Shown here: positions 1-9,077 of the stretch, piece by piece
How the letters are laid out: each line of letters opens with the position of its first letter
How positions within the stretch are numbered: the first letter of the stretch is position 1
Assembly (NCBI RefSeq): GCF_030730905.1
Contig: NZ_JAVAMP010000020.1
Coordinates: 1-61,702 of the forward strand
Direction of reading: 5' to 3'
Source of the DNA: Chengkuizengella axinellae
GTDB taxonomy: Bacteria > Bacillota > Bacilli > Paenibacillales > KCTC-33759
DNA: 61,702 nt
The notes under the pieces: model-generated
The model's database searches: none
What the model saw: only the letters and a program-made list of their open reading frames with translations
Told to the model about the DNA's origin: nothing
Translations under genes and position numbers: made by a program

Positions 1-91
1 CTATATAAAAAAGTCCAGATATAAAAAAACTCATGAATTTTGCTTTTTTTGTAAATAATAGTACACTGTGAAACAAATATTGGAGACAAAT

Positions 92-119
92 TTGCAATAT
101 TATAAAAATTGGGTATAAT
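92..119 (+). promoter_or_regulatory. sigma-A-type promoter of the ctsR operon
   Basis: A -35 box TTGCAA (92-97) and a -10 box TATAAT (114-119) are separated by 16 bases, a good vegetative promoter. The predicted start near 126 falls directly on the CtsR operator, so bound CtsR would block initiation. Seen in sequence; activity is inferred. Confidence 0.75.
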
Positions 120-127
120 AATTATAA

Positions 128-144
128 GGTCAAAGAAAGTCAAA
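128..144 (+). promoter_or_regulatory. CtsR operator (tandem heptamer)
   Basis: GGTCAAA-GAA-AGTCAAA matches the known CtsR direct-repeat operator (RGTCAAA, three-base spacer, RGTCAAA). A degenerate third half-site (AGTCAGTTAAA) follows directly. It overlaps the predicted transcription start, indicating autorepression of ctsR-mcsA-mcsB-clpC as known in Bacillus subtilis. Confidence 0.9.
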
Positions 145-196
145 GTCAGTTAAAGCTGATGAATTAAACAAAGTTAAGGCTTGGGGGAACTGATGT

Positions 197-658
197 ATGC
201 GTAATATTTCTGATATTATTGAACAATATCTGAAACATATTTTGCATGAAAGTGAAGATAAAATCGTTGAAATTCAACGAAATGATTTAGCAGATCAGTT
301 TAATTGTGTTCCTTCTCAAATTAATTATGTGATTAGTACTCGTTTTACTTTGGAAAAAGGATTCTTAGTTCAAAGTAAAAGAGGCGGCGGAGGTTATATT
401 CGAATTCAGAAAGTCATGTTTCCATCCCATGATTCTCTTCAAAATCACATTTTACAAACGATTGGCCATCAAATAGATCAATCTGCTGCGGAAGGACTCA
501 TATATCAACTAGAGGATACAGGTATCCTAACTGCTCGAGAAGCGAATCTGTTTAAAGCCGCCATAACAAGAGATGTATTAGCATTAAAGTTACCCTTAAG
601 AGACGAAATTAGAGCTAAAATCTTAAAAGCAATGCTCATTTCTTTAATTAGCAAATAG
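197..658 (+). CDS. ctsR: transcriptional repressor CtsR
   Basis: Class III heat-shock repressor that binds tandem heptamers and is inactivated on heating. The 153-residue length is typical. The N-terminal winged helix-turn-helix carries the glycine-rich wing RGGGGYIRI (residues 62-70), the element known in the family as the heat sensor and DNA contact. The C-terminal part is the helical dimerization domain. The ATG is preceded by a GGGGGA ribosome site. It is first in ctsR-mcsA-mcsB-clpC, 13 bases ahead of mcsA, with its own operator just upstream. Confidence 0.97.
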   Translation: MRNISDIIEQYLKHILHESEDKIVEIQRNDLADQFNCVPSQINYVISTRFTLEKGFLVQSKRGGGGYIRIQKVMFPSHDSLQNHILQTIGHQIDQSAAEGLIYQLEDTGILTAREANLFKAAITRDVLALKLPLRDEIRAKILKAMLISLISK

Positions 659-671
659 GGGGTTTTATCGT

Positions 672-1190
672 ATGATATGTCAAGAATGCGGGGAAAAACC
701 AGCAACATTGCATTTTACTAAAATTGTAAATGGTGAAAAAACAGAATTTCATTTGTGTGAATCCTGTGCCAGAGAAAAAGGTGATTCCATTCCTGGAGCA
801 CCGAATGGATTTTCCATACACAATTTATTATCAGGAATATTAGAGTTTGAGCCCGCCATGGGTCAAAACATAAAGCAGCAAAAGAAAGTAATACGATGTG
901 AAAACTGCGGACTTACTTACTCTCAATTCAGGAAAATTGGACGTTTTGGATGCAGCTCCTGTTATAATCATTTTTCAGGTCAATTAGATCCACTGCTCAA
1001 AAGAGTGCATGGAAATTCAGTGCATGTTGGGAAAATTCCTATAAAGTCAGGTGGGAAAATCCAGTTTAAACGTCAAATTAAAGATCTGAAAAAAGAGCTT
1101 CAGTCCAAAATTGATCATGAAGAGTTTGAAGAAGCAGCTAGGCTTCGTGATGAAATAAGAGATCTAGAGCAAAAAATATCTGAAGTTTAA
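672..1190 (+). CDS. mcsA: McsA, zinc-binding activator of the McsB arginine kinase
   Basis: Cofactor of McsB and modulator of CtsR in the protein-arginine phosphorylation and ClpC degradation pathway. Four CxxC pairs (C3/C6, C29/C32, C76/C79, C94/C97) form two zinc-ribbon-like modules. A C-terminal UVR-type helical segment (about 137-170, with EEFEEAARLRDE) is typical. The 172-residue length fits the family. It lies between ctsR and mcsB in the usual order, with an AGGGGG site upstream of its ATG. Confidence 0.95.
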   Translation: MICQECGEKPATLHFTKIVNGEKTEFHLCESCAREKGDSIPGAPNGFSIHNLLSGILEFEPAMGQNIKQQKKVIRCENCGLTYSQFRKIGRFGCSSCYNHFSGQLDPLLKRVHGNSVHVGKIPIKSGGKIQFKRQIKDLKKELQSKIDHEEFEEAARLRDEIRDLEQKISEV

Positions 1191-1226
1191 GCTGAAATAA
1201 ATCATCCTTTATAGGGGGGATTGTCT

Positions 1227-2279
1227 TTGGAAAGATTTATTGAGGATGCTTTAAGTGAATGGATGAAAGGTGAAGGGCCAGATTCTGATATCGTAATCAG
1301 CAGCAGGATCCGTTTAGCTAGGAATTTAACCAATTATCCATTTCCAATGCTTGCAACCAATCAGCAATCTGAACAAGTTTTGGGAAAAGTATCCGATGTC
1401 ATTCACGCTGAAGATCTAAAAATGTTAAGTCATTTTGAACGAATTCCTCTTTCTGAAATCAATGAATTAGAAAGCAAGGTTCTAGTTGAAAAACACTTGA
1501 TTAGTCCTAATTTAGCAGAGGAATCCCGTAATGGTGCTGTTATTTTAAGTGAAAATGAATCTATCAGCATTATGATTAATGAAGAAGATCATATTCGCAT
1601 TCAATGCTTATTTCCAGGTTTTCAGATTAATGAGGCTTATGAATTAGCCAATCAAATTGATGATATTTTTGAGGAAAAGTTGAATTATGCATTCGATGAA
1701 AAGAGAGGTTATCTAACTAGCTGTCCTACCAATGTAGGAACAGGAATCCGAGCCTCAGTTATGCTTCATCTTCCCGCCCTAGTACTTACACAGCAAATCA
1801 ATCGAATACTTACGGCTGTTAGCCAAGTGGGTTTAGCTGTTAGAGGATTATATGGTGAAGGTAGCGAATCATTAGGAAATCTTTTTCAAATTTCGAATCA
1901 GATCACATTAGGGCAATCGGAATCTGAGATCATTCACAACCTATATAGTGTTGTTAAACAAATTATTGAGCATGAAAGATCAGCACGTGCAAAGATGTTG
2001 ACAGAATCAAGAACTTTTTTAATTGATCGAGTAAATCGCTCATATGGCACTTTATCCTATGCAGCAATTATGGATTCAAAAGAAGCTGCTCAAAGGTTAT
2101 CAGATGTTCGACTAGGGATTGATTTAGAGTTAATTTCCAATGTATCAGCAAATGTTTTGAATGAATTGATGATTATGACACAACCGGGATTTTTGCAGCA
2201 ATACGCAGGTAAAAAGCTCTCAACGAATGAAAGAGATGTAACCAGAGCTGATATGATAAGAGAAAGAATTACAACATAA
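1227..2279 (+). CDS. mcsB: protein arginine kinase McsB
   Basis: Phosphorylates arginine residues, marking proteins for ClpCP degradation and releasing CtsR from DNA. It has the phosphagen-kinase fold without the N-terminal creatine-kinase domain: SSRIRLARN near the start, the catalytic-loop motif CPTNVGTGIRASV, and the allosteric RDxxRA motif (RDVTRA) near the C-terminus. The frame opens at a TTG at 1221, but that codon directly abuts the AGGGGGGA site. The TTG at 1227 has ideal spacing of about 7 bases and is chosen here (350 residues). B. subtilis McsB aligns two residues earlier, so 1221 remains possible. Confidence 0.93.
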   Translation: MERFIEDALSEWMKGEGPDSDIVISSRIRLARNLTNYPFPMLATNQQSEQVLGKVSDVIHAEDLKMLSHFERIPLSEINELESKVLVEKHLISPNLAEESRNGAVILSENESISIMINEEDHIRIQCLFPGFQINEAYELANQIDDIFEEKLNYAFDEKRGYLTSCPTNVGTGIRASVMLHLPALVLTQQINRILTAVSQVGLAVRGLYGEGSESLGNLFQISNQITLGQSESEIIHNLYSVVKQIIEHERSARAKMLTESRTFLIDRVNRSYGTLSYAAIMDSKEAAQRLSDVRLGIDLELISNVSANVLNELMIMTQPGFLQQYAGKKLSTNERDVTRADMIRERITT

Positions 2280-2290
2280 ATCATCAATAT

Positions 2291-2445
2291 TAAAGAGAAT
2301 CTTGCTTTCTATGGAGTTTTCATAATCCTCTGAAAGTTAACTAGTACAGGATGTACTGATGCATCGTTAGTCACAGGAAGTGACTGATTTTAGATGTAAA
2401 CCATATTCTAGGCGAAATTATGCTGTTATTTCCCCCTTGAAGGAG
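2291..2445 (-). repeat. dispersed intergenic hairpin element, copy A (Bacillaceae-1-like)
   Basis: Lies in the mcsB-clpC gap and reads in the minus direction. On that strand, in order: a block at 2420-2438 (18 of 19 identical to 60158-60176), a 16-base block at 2393-2408 (identical to 60188-60203), a block at 2372-2394 (21 of 23 identical to 60257-60279), a block at 2341-2365 (24 of 25 identical to 60343-60367), and a block at 2291-2308 (17 of 18 identical to 60372-60389). Two hairpins are perfect: GTCAC-TTCCT-GTGAC (2370-2384) and GTAC-ATCCT-GTAC (2344-2356). Loops resemble the RUCCU loops described for the Bacillaceae-1 RNA motif; that assignment is from memory. The longest frame of clpC runs through it, but it is not coding. 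Confidence 0.8.
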
Positions 2446-2502
2446 ATACAGCATGCGAAAGGGAATAATAAATTAACGAATTATTTGGAGGTGTATGTCA
2501 TT

Positions 2503-4923
2503 ATGATGTTTGGGAGATTTACTGAACGCGCACAAAAAGTGTTAGCACTAGCTCAAGAAGAAGCCGTTCGTTTAGGACACAACAACATTGGGACTGAACA
2601 TATTTTATTAGGATTAATTAGAGAAGGCGAGGGTATTGCAGCTAAAGCCATTGTCTCTTTAGGACTAGGTTTGGAAAAAATTCAAGATGAAGTGGAAAGC
2701 TTAATCGGAAGAGGCAAAGAGCAGCCCTCAAATATCGCTTACACACCTAGAGCAAAGAAAGTGATTGAACTTTCTATGGATGAAGCAAGAAAGTTAGGTC
2801 ATACGTATGTTGGTACAGAGCATATTTTATTAGGGCTCATTAGAGAAGGTGAAGGTGTAGCAGCAAGGGTATTAGGAAACCTTGGTGTGAATTTAAATAA
2901 AGCTCGTCAAAAAGTATTGCAGCTGTTAGGAAGTAATGAGAATACATCATCAAGTCATAATACGGCTACAAATGCAAATACACCAACACTGGATGGATTG
3001 GCAAGAGATTTAACAGCCATTGCTAAAGAAGATAATTTAGATCCTGTGATTGGTAGAAATAAAGAAATAGAACGTGTCATTCAGGTGTTAAGCCGTAGAA
3101 CAAAAAACAATCCTGTTCTGATTGGAGAGCCAGGTGTAGGTAAAACAGCCATTGCTGAAGGTCTTGCGCAAAAAATAGTTAATAATGAAATTCCAGAAAT
3201 TCTTCGTGATAAGAGAGTAATGACTTTAGATATGGGATCTGTCGTAGCTGGCACAAAATATCGTGGTGAATTTGAGGATCGTTTAAAGAAAATCATGGAA
3301 GAAATTCGTCAAGCTGGCAACATCATTTTGTTTATTGATGAGCTGCACACATTAATTGGGGCAGGTGGGGCTGAAGGAGCGATCGATGCATCCAACATCT
3401 TAAAACCTTCCTTAGCTAGAGGCGAGCTGCAATGTATAGGTGCAACAACTTTAGATGAATATAGAAAATATATTGAAAAAGATGCAGCTTTGGAAAGACG
3501 TTTTCAACCGATATCTGTAGATCAGCCATCCCCTGAGGAAGCTGTTCAAATACTGTTTGGTTTACGTGATCGTTATGAAGCACATCATCGTGTGAAAATT
3601 ACGGACGATGCAATAGAGGAAGCCGTAAAGCTTTCAGATCGTTACATTACAGATCGATTTTTGCCAGATAAGGCGATTGATTTAATTGATGAAGCTGGCT
3701 CTAAAGTGAGATTGCGCTCTTACACTGTACCACCTGATTTAAAGCAGCTAGAAAGCCATTTAGAGGACGTTAGAAAAGAGAAAGATGCAGCAGTTCAAAG
3801 CCAAGAGTTTGAGAAGGCGGCAGGGTTGAGAGATACTGAGCAGAAAATACGTGAGGAATTGGACTCAACCAAGAAAGAATGGAAAGAAGAGCAAAGCAGT
3901 ACAGATTCAGAAGTAACTCCAGAAGATATTGCACAGGTCGTAGCGAGCTGGACAGGAATTCCTGTAAGCAAGCTAGCTGAAGAAGAAACAGAACGTTTGT
4001 TGAAAATGGAATCTATTCTTCATGAAAGAGTAATAGGTCAAGATGAGGCAGTTAAATCAGTAAGTCGTTCTATTCGAAGAGCCAGAGCTGGATTGAAAGA
4101 TCCAAAAAGACCAATGGGTTCATTTATTTTCTTGGGTCCAACTGGGGTCGGTAAAACCGAGTTAGCTCGAGCATTGGCAGAAGCGTTATTTGGAGATGAG
4201 AATGCAATCTTAAGAATAGATATGTCAGAATATATGGAGAAACATTCTACTTCGAGATTAGTAGGAGCCCCTCCAGGGTATGTTGGATATGATGAAGGCG
4301 GTCAATTGACAGAAATGGTTCGCCGTAAGCCATATTCAGTCGTATTACTCGATGAAATTGAAAAAGCTCATCCAGAAGTATTCAACGTACTTTTACAAGT
4401 ATTAGAAGACGGACGTTTGACAGATTCTAAAGGTCGTGTGGTTGATTTTAGAAATACATTAATCATTATGACGTCCAATGTAGGCGCGGATACAATCAAG
4501 AAAAATTCATCTCTAGGGTTTACAGCTGCAAGTGATGCAGGAAGAGATTATAATAATATGAAGGATAAAGTCATCGAAGAATTGAAAAAAAGCTTCCGTC
4601 CGGAGTTTTTAAATCGTATTGATGAATCCATCGTATTCCATTCTCTAGAAAAAAAACACATTGCAGAAATCGTAACATTAATGGCAGAGGAACTCCGCAA
4701 ACGTTTGAAAGAGCAGGAAGTGGATTTCAAACTAACAGACACTGCCAAAGCATTTCTTGCTAAAGAAGGATATGATCCAACCTACGGAGCCAGACCTCTA
4801 CGTAGAGCGATTCAAAAGCACATTGAGGATCGTTTATCAGAAGAACTGTTAAGAGGCAATATATCTAAAGGTGGAACGGTTGTAATTGATGAAAAAGATG
4901 GAGAGCTTCTTGTTCAGAATTAA
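2503..4923 (+). CDS. clpC: ATP-dependent Clp protease ATP-binding subunit ClpC
   Basis: AAA+ unfoldase that pairs with ClpP to degrade misfolded and arginine-phosphorylated proteins. It has an N-domain with two Clp repeats, AAA module 1 (Walker [10 protein letters not shown], Walker [11 protein letters not shown]), a UVR-type coiled middle segment ([11 protein letters not shown]), and AAA module 2 ([20 protein letters not shown]). Starting at ATG 2503, with GGAGGTG about 10 bases upstream, gives 806 residues, close to 810 in B. subtilis. The frame is open back to 2380, but that extension crosses the intergenic repeat. The gap from mcsB is about 220 bases, much longer than usual. Confidence 0.97.
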   Translation: MMFGRFTERAQKVLALAQEEAVRLGHNNIGTEHILLGLIREGEGIAAKAIVSLGLGLEKIQDEVESLIGRGKEQPSNIAYTPRAKKVIELSMDEARKLGHTYVGTEHILLGLIREGEGVAARVLGNLGVNLNKARQKVLQLLGSNENTSSSHNTATNANTPTLDGLARDLTAIAKEDNLDPVIGRNKEIERVIQVLSRRTKNNPVLIGEPGVGKTAIAEGLAQKIVNNEIPEILRDKRVMTLDMGSVVAGTKYRGEFEDRLKKIMEEIRQAGNIILFIDELHTLIGAGGAEGAIDASNILKPSLARGELQCIGATTLDEYRKYIEKDAALERRFQPISVDQPSPEEAVQILFGLRDRYEAHHRVKITDDAIEEAVKLSDRYITDRFLPDKAIDLIDEAGSKVRLRSYTVPPDLKQLESHLEDVRKEKDAAVQSQEFEKAAGLRDTEQKIREELDSTKKEWKEEQSSTDSEVTPEDIAQVVASWTGIPVSKLAEEETERLLKMESILHERVIGQDEAVKSVSRSIRRARAGLKDPKRPMGSFIFLGPTGVGKTELARALAEALFGDENAILRIDMSEYMEKHSTSRLVGAPPGYVGYDEGGQLTEMVRRKPYSVVLLDEIEKAHPEVFNVLLQVLEDGRLTDSKGRVVDFRNTLIIMTSNVGADTIKKNSSLGFTAASDAGRDYNNMKDKVIEELKKSFRPEFLNRIDESIVFHSLEKKHIAEIVTLMAEELRKRLKEQEVDFKLTDTAKAFLAKEGYDPTYGARPLRRAIQKHIEDRLSEELLRGNISKGGTVVIDEKDGELLVQN

Positions 4924-4951
4924 AAATGGATAAATAGTTCCCGTAATAATG

Positions 4952-4995
4952 AACCCGACTTTTGAATTAGTATCATTCTAAAGTCGGGTTTTTTA
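4952..4995 (+). terminator. rho-independent terminator of the clp operon
   Basis: AACCCGACTTT pairs with AAAGTCGGGTT and is followed by a T run. It ends the ctsR-clpC operon and could also help stop the converging fabV transcript. A second, imperfect inverted repeat (4999-5037) lies between it and fabV without a clear T tract. Confidence 0.9.
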
Positions 4996-5077
4996 ACACC
5001 CCAAAAAGTGAAGAGAAAGCAATAATACTTTTCGGGGACCCCAGAAGGATCATATGGAGGATCTTAATTCAATTATT

Positions 5078-6259
5078 TTACTTTTCAGGTAAAATCGGAT
5101 CTACGTCTGCTTCGTAATCTACTCCATCGAATTCAAAGCCAAAGATTTGTAAAAATTCTTTTCTATAGCCTTCTATGTCAGTCAATTGCTCTAAATTCTC
5201 TGTGTTAATATCCTTCCAGAGAGAAGCTACTGCATCTTGCACTTCTTTTTTCATTTCCCAATCATCAATTCGGATACGCCCGTTCTCGTCTAACGGTTTT
5301 GGAGAGGAAGTATATAGGTGTTCATCATATAAACGATACATTTGCTCAATACACCCTTCATGAAGTCCTTTCTCCTTCATCACTTTATATAAGATAGAGA
5401 TATATAAAGGAACAACTGGAATTGCAGAACTGGATTGTGTAACTAACGCTTTATTTACTGAAACAATGGCTCGTCCATCTATTTTTTTTAGCTGTTCACT
5501 TAATTGATAAGCTGTTTGATCTAAATGCTCCTTTGCTCTTCCTATCGTACCATTTTTATAAATAGCATGGGTCACTTCAGGACCTATGTAATTATAAGCT
5601 ACCGTTGTAAAACCTTCTGCTAATACCCCAGCGTTCTCTAATGCATCAATCCATAATTTCCAGTCCTCACCACCCATTACTTTGATGGTTTGTTCAACTT
5701 CTTCTTCAATTGCAGGATCTACGGTAATTTCTGAGACGATTCCTTTTTGGGTATTTACCGTTTTATTTGTGTAAGCATCTGTAGTGGGTTTGATTACTGA
5801 GCTGTATACTTCTCCTGTTTTAGGGTCCACTCTTTTAGGTGCAGCAAGACTGTATACTACTAAATCTATTTTTCCAAAATCTTTTTTGATTAAATCTATC
5901 GTTTCGTTTTTGATCTCGTCAGAAAAAGCATCCCCGTTAAAGCTTTTTGCATAATAACCCGCTTGTTTTGCCTCGTTTTCGAAAGCGATGTTATTGTACC
6001 ATCCAGCAGATCCAGTTTTTGTTTCTGTAGCTGGTTTTTCAAAATATACACCGATTGTGTCAGCACCTGCTCCAAATGTTGAAACAATGCGAGAAGATAA
6101 ACCAAAACCTTGGGATGAACCTATAACAAGTACTTTTTTTGGACCTTCTATTTTTGAATTTTTTTTAACGTAGTTGATTTGATTTTGTACATTTTTCTCA
6201 CAACCAGTTGGGTGAGCTGTTGTACAGATGAAACCTCTAATTTTTGGTTTTACAATCAT
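5078..6259 (-). CDS. fabV: trans-2-enoyl-CoA/ACP reductase, FabV/TER family
   Basis: Reduces the trans-2 double bond of enoyl-ACP or enoyl-CoA with NAD(P)H; FabV-type enzymes resist triclosan. The start MIVKPKIRGFICTTAHP matches the family. A nucleotide-binding loop GSSQGFGLSSR lies at 48-58, and the characteristic Tyr-X8-Lys pair is YKNGTIGRAK (Y234/K243). ATG 6259 follows a GGAGG about 10 bases away and gives 393 residues; the frame stays open 16 codons upstream. It is convergent with clpC and divergent from radA, breaking the usual clpC-radA adjacency. Whether it is the main FabI replacement or a crotonyl-CoA reductase cannot be told from sequence. Confidence 0.93.
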   Translation of the reverse strand: MIVKPKIRGFICTTAHPTGCEKNVQNQINYVKKNSKIEGPKKVLVIGSSQGFGLSSRIVSTFGAGADTIGVYFEKPATETKTGSAGWYNNIAFENEAKQAGYYAKSFNGDAFSDEIKNETIDLIKKDFGKIDLVVYSLAAPKRVDPKTGEVYSSVIKPTTDAYTNKTVNTQKGIVSEITVDPAIEEEVEQTIKVMGGEDWKLWIDALENAGVLAEGFTTVAYNYIGPEVTHAIYKNGTIGRAKEHLDQTAYQLSEQLKKIDGRAIVSVNKALVTQSSSAIPVVPLYISILYKVMKEKGLHEGCIEQMYRLYDEHLYTSSPKPLDENGRIRIDDWEMKKEVQDAVASLWKDINTENLEQLTDIEGYRKEFLQIFGFEFDGVDYEADVDPILPEK

Positions 6260-6442
6260 ATTAATTTTACCTCCATATTCTTGCATATAATTATTATTAT
6301 AATTCATTTGAGAAATAAGTCACCTCATATTTATTTTAAATGGACTTTTCAGTTTTTGAACAAAATGGTAAACTTTGAAGTAATATTCACATTCTAAATA
6401 AAAATAAGCTTCAATGAATGAAAATTAAGGATTGGTTACAAC

Positions 6443-7810
6443 ATGGCAAAAAATAAAGTGAAATATACATGTCAACATTGCGGTTATGAAACGCCAAAGT
6501 GGATGGGGAAATGTCCGGGATGTTCATCATGGAATAGTCTTGTAGAAGAAACGGTAAAACAAATTAAAACAAAAGGAGTGAGGACATCTAATTTTGATTC
6601 ACATGAAAAAGCGACATCCATTTTAGAGATCGAAGGTGCTGTAGAGCCTAGAATATTAACAGAATTAAAAGAATTAGATCGTGTATTTGGTGGAGGGATT
6701 GTACCGGGCTCGCTAGTCTTAGTTGGTGGAGACCCTGGTATAGGCAAGTCTACTCTATTATTGCAAATATCATACGCATTAGTTCAAAAAAAATGCAAAG
6801 TACTGTATATTTCTGGGGAAGAATCTGTCAAACAATTAAAACTTAGAGCCGATCGATTAGGTGTTTTATCAGAAAATTTATATGTCCTTTGTGAAACAAA
6901 TATGGAGTCCATTGAAGAAGCTGTACAGCAGGTTGATCCAGATTTCTTAGTGATTGATTCTATTCAGACTGTATATCAGCCGATGCTGGAATCAGCACCG
7001 GGCAGTGTTTCTCAAGTTCGTGAATGCACAAGTGCATTTATGAGAATAGCTAAAAATAAGGGAATTGCTACAGTATTAGTTGGTCATGTAACAAAGGAAG
7101 GTGCAATCGCTGGTCCTAGAATGTTAGAGCATATGGTGGATTGTGTGCTGTATTTTGAAGGTGAGAAACAGCATTCCTTTAGAATATTAAGGGCTGTAAA
7201 AAACCGATTTGGTTCAACAAACGAAATGGGAATTTTCGAAATGAAGGAATTGGGGCTTGTTGAGGTTTCGAATCCATCTGAATTGTTTTTATCGGAAAGA
7301 CCATTAGGTGTAGCAGGATCCATTGTAGTATCAAGTATGGAGGGGACTAGACCTATTTTGGTTGAGCTGCAAGCATTAATTTCTGCAACTAATTTTCCTG
7401 CACCACGAAGAATGACTACGGGTGTGGATCACAATAGATTATCGCTTATTATGGCGGTTCTTGAAAAGAGAATGGGTTTGTTTTTGCAAAACCAAGATGC
7501 ATACTTAAATGTTGCAGGTGGGGTGAAATTAGATGAGCCTGCGATTGATTTGGCACTTGCTGTAAGTATTGTTTCAAGCTTTAAAGACCAGCCAACGCAA
7601 CCATATGATGTGGTTTGTGGGGAGATCGGTTTAACAGGAGAAGTAAGGGCAGTATCTAGAATAGAAGAGCGAGTAAAGGAAGCGCAAAAGTTAGGTTTTA
7701 AACGTATGATTGTACCGGAAAATAGCTTAAAAGGATGGACGCCTCCCAAAAATATAGAGATTATTGGCGTTCGTAATGTGTCCCAGGCACTTGAAGTTGC
7801 TTTACAGTAA
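6443..7810 (+). CDS. radA: DNA repair protein RadA
   Basis: RecA-like branch-migration ATPase acting in recombination and repair. An N-terminal C4 zinc finger (C10-x2-C13, C24-x2-C27) is followed by Walker [11 protein letters not shown] (95-104), the RadA-specific KNRFG motif near residue 252, and a C-terminal Lon-protease-like domain. The 455-residue length is normal. The ribosome site is weak (AAGGA, about 11 bases from ATG). It is followed by disA, its usual partner. Confidence 0.97.
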   Translation: MAKNKVKYTCQHCGYETPKWMGKCPGCSSWNSLVEETVKQIKTKGVRTSNFDSHEKATSILEIEGAVEPRILTELKELDRVFGGGIVPGSLVLVGGDPGIGKSTLLLQISYALVQKKCKVLYISGEESVKQLKLRADRLGVLSENLYVLCETNMESIEEAVQQVDPDFLVIDSIQTVYQPMLESAPGSVSQVRECTSAFMRIAKNKGIATVLVGHVTKEGAIAGPRMLEHMVDCVLYFEGEKQHSFRILRAVKNRFGSTNEMGIFEMKELGLVEVSNPSELFLSERPLGVAGSIVVSSMEGTRPILVELQALISATNFPAPRRMTTGVDHNRLSLIMAVLEKRMGLFLQNQDAYLNVAGGVKLDEPAIDLALAVSIVSSFKDQPTQPYDVVCGEIGLTGEVRAVSRIEERVKEAQKLGFKRMIVPENSLKGWTPPKNIEIIGVRNVSQALEVALQ

Positions 7811-7863
7811 AATAGAGATTAGAATAAGAAAACCGCAGGAGAAGTAAGGGGGTGTGTCTTCTT

Positions 7864-8940
7864 ATGAAAGATGAAAAACAGTTGGATATCGTAAGTCAAA
7901 TCTTAAAGCTAGTAGCACCAGGTACTCCTTTCAGAGATGGATTAGAGAACGTATTACGTGCAAAAACAGGAGCTTTGATTGTTGTTGGTTGTACTCCTGA
8001 AATTATGGAGCTGGTAGATGGAGGTTTTTCCATTAATAGCGAATTTTCTCCAAATAATTTATATGAATTAGCAAAAATGGACGGAGCTATTTTATTAAGT
8101 GAGGATATCAAAAGGATCGTATATGCAAATACACAATTAAATCCCGACCCCTCAATTCCATCCGCTGAAACTGGAATCCGTCATCGTACAGCAGAAAGAG
8201 TGGCTAAGCAAACCTCCAAACTAGTTATATCTATTTCACAAAGAAGAAATGTAATTACTCTCTATCAAGGAAAACTGCGATATTCATTAAAAGATATAGG
8301 TGTCATTTTAACGAAGGCGAACCAAGCTATTCAAACGCTTGAAAAATATAAAGCTGTATTAGACCAGTCACTGACCAATTTAAGTGCAATGGAGTTTGAA
8401 GAATTAGTCACTTTACATGATGTATCCAATGTACTTCAAAGATTGGAAATGGTGCTCAGAATTAAAGCTGAGATAAAAAAATATATTATTGAATTAGGTT
8501 CTGAGGGCAGATTGATAAGTATGCAGCTGGATGAATTAGTTGCAACAGTAGATCATGAAGCTTATTTACTTTTAAAGGATTATTGCAAAGAGATTGACGA
8601 GAGTTACATACGAGAGGTCAAACAAAACTTAAAGAAATTATCGGACGACGATTTATTGGAGCATCATAACATTTTGCGTATCATAGGGATAATAAAATCA
8701 AATACTTCTTTAGAAGAAGCAGTTTCTCCACGAGGTTTTCGCATCATGAGTAAAATTCCAAGACTGCCATCTGTCATTGTCAAAAATTTAATTGATAATT
8801 TTAAAAGCTTGCCATATATATTAATGGCTACAATTGAAGAGCTGGATGAAGTGGATGGTATTGGAGAAGTACGAGCAAGAGCTATTAAAGAGGGGTTAAA
8901 AAGAATTCAAGAACAAGTATTTATTGACAGACATATTTAA
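7864..8940 (+). CDS. disA: DNA integrity scanning diadenylate cyclase DisA
   Basis: Makes cyclic di-AMP while scanning DNA, signalling genome integrity before sporulation. The DAC domain carries DGA (73-75) and [11 protein letters not shown] (106-116), a helical linker follows, and the C-terminus has helix-hairpin-helix DNA-binding residues ([12 protein letters not shown]). ATG 7864, about 9 bases after GGGGGTG, gives 358 residues, near the usual 360. The in-frame GTG at 7852 lies within the ribosome site and is rejected. Confidence 0.97.
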   Translation: MKDEKQLDIVSQILKLVAPGTPFRDGLENVLRAKTGALIVVGCTPEIMELVDGGFSINSEFSPNNLYELAKMDGAILLSEDIKRIVYANTQLNPDPSIPSAETGIRHRTAERVAKQTSKLVISISQRRNVITLYQGKLRYSLKDIGVILTKANQAIQTLEKYKAVLDQSLTNLSAMEFEELVTLHDVSNVLQRLEMVLRIKAEIKKYIIELGSEGRLISMQLDELVATVDHEAYLLLKDYCKEIDESYIREVKQNLKKLSDDDLLEHHNILRIIGIIKSNTSLEEAVSPRGFRIMSKIPRLPSVIVKNLIDNFKSLPYILMATIEELDEVDGIGEVRARAIKEGLKRIQEQVFIDRHI

Positions 8941-9077
8941 GTTCAATACAATCATACAAATGATAAGTAATTGATATAAAAAGTGAGTAAGATTTTTGTT
9001 TTTGTATTTGAACAGTTATTATTAGGTTCATGTTCGTCCCCCTACTTTTAGGGCATTTTAATTCGAGGTGGAAAAAC

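Noticed and set aside
2341-2384. CsrA-binding RNA (AGGA-loop hairpins on the plus strand)
   Set aside because: The loops resemble CsrA sites but lack one base of the ANGGA core, and the better match is the opposite strand with UCCU loops. Kept only as a remote alternative.
2380-2502. N-terminal extension of ClpC from ATG 2380
   Set aside because: It runs through the intergenic hairpin element, has no ribosome site, and the extra 41 residues are absent from ClpC homologues.
4999-5037. Second terminator, CCCCAAAAAGT with ACTTTTCGGGG
   Set aside because: The stem is imperfect with a long loop and there is no T run on either strand.
6179-6397. Plus-strand 72-codon open frame opposite the fabV start
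   Set aside because: No ribosome site, and its composition fits a shadow of fabV and its promoter region.
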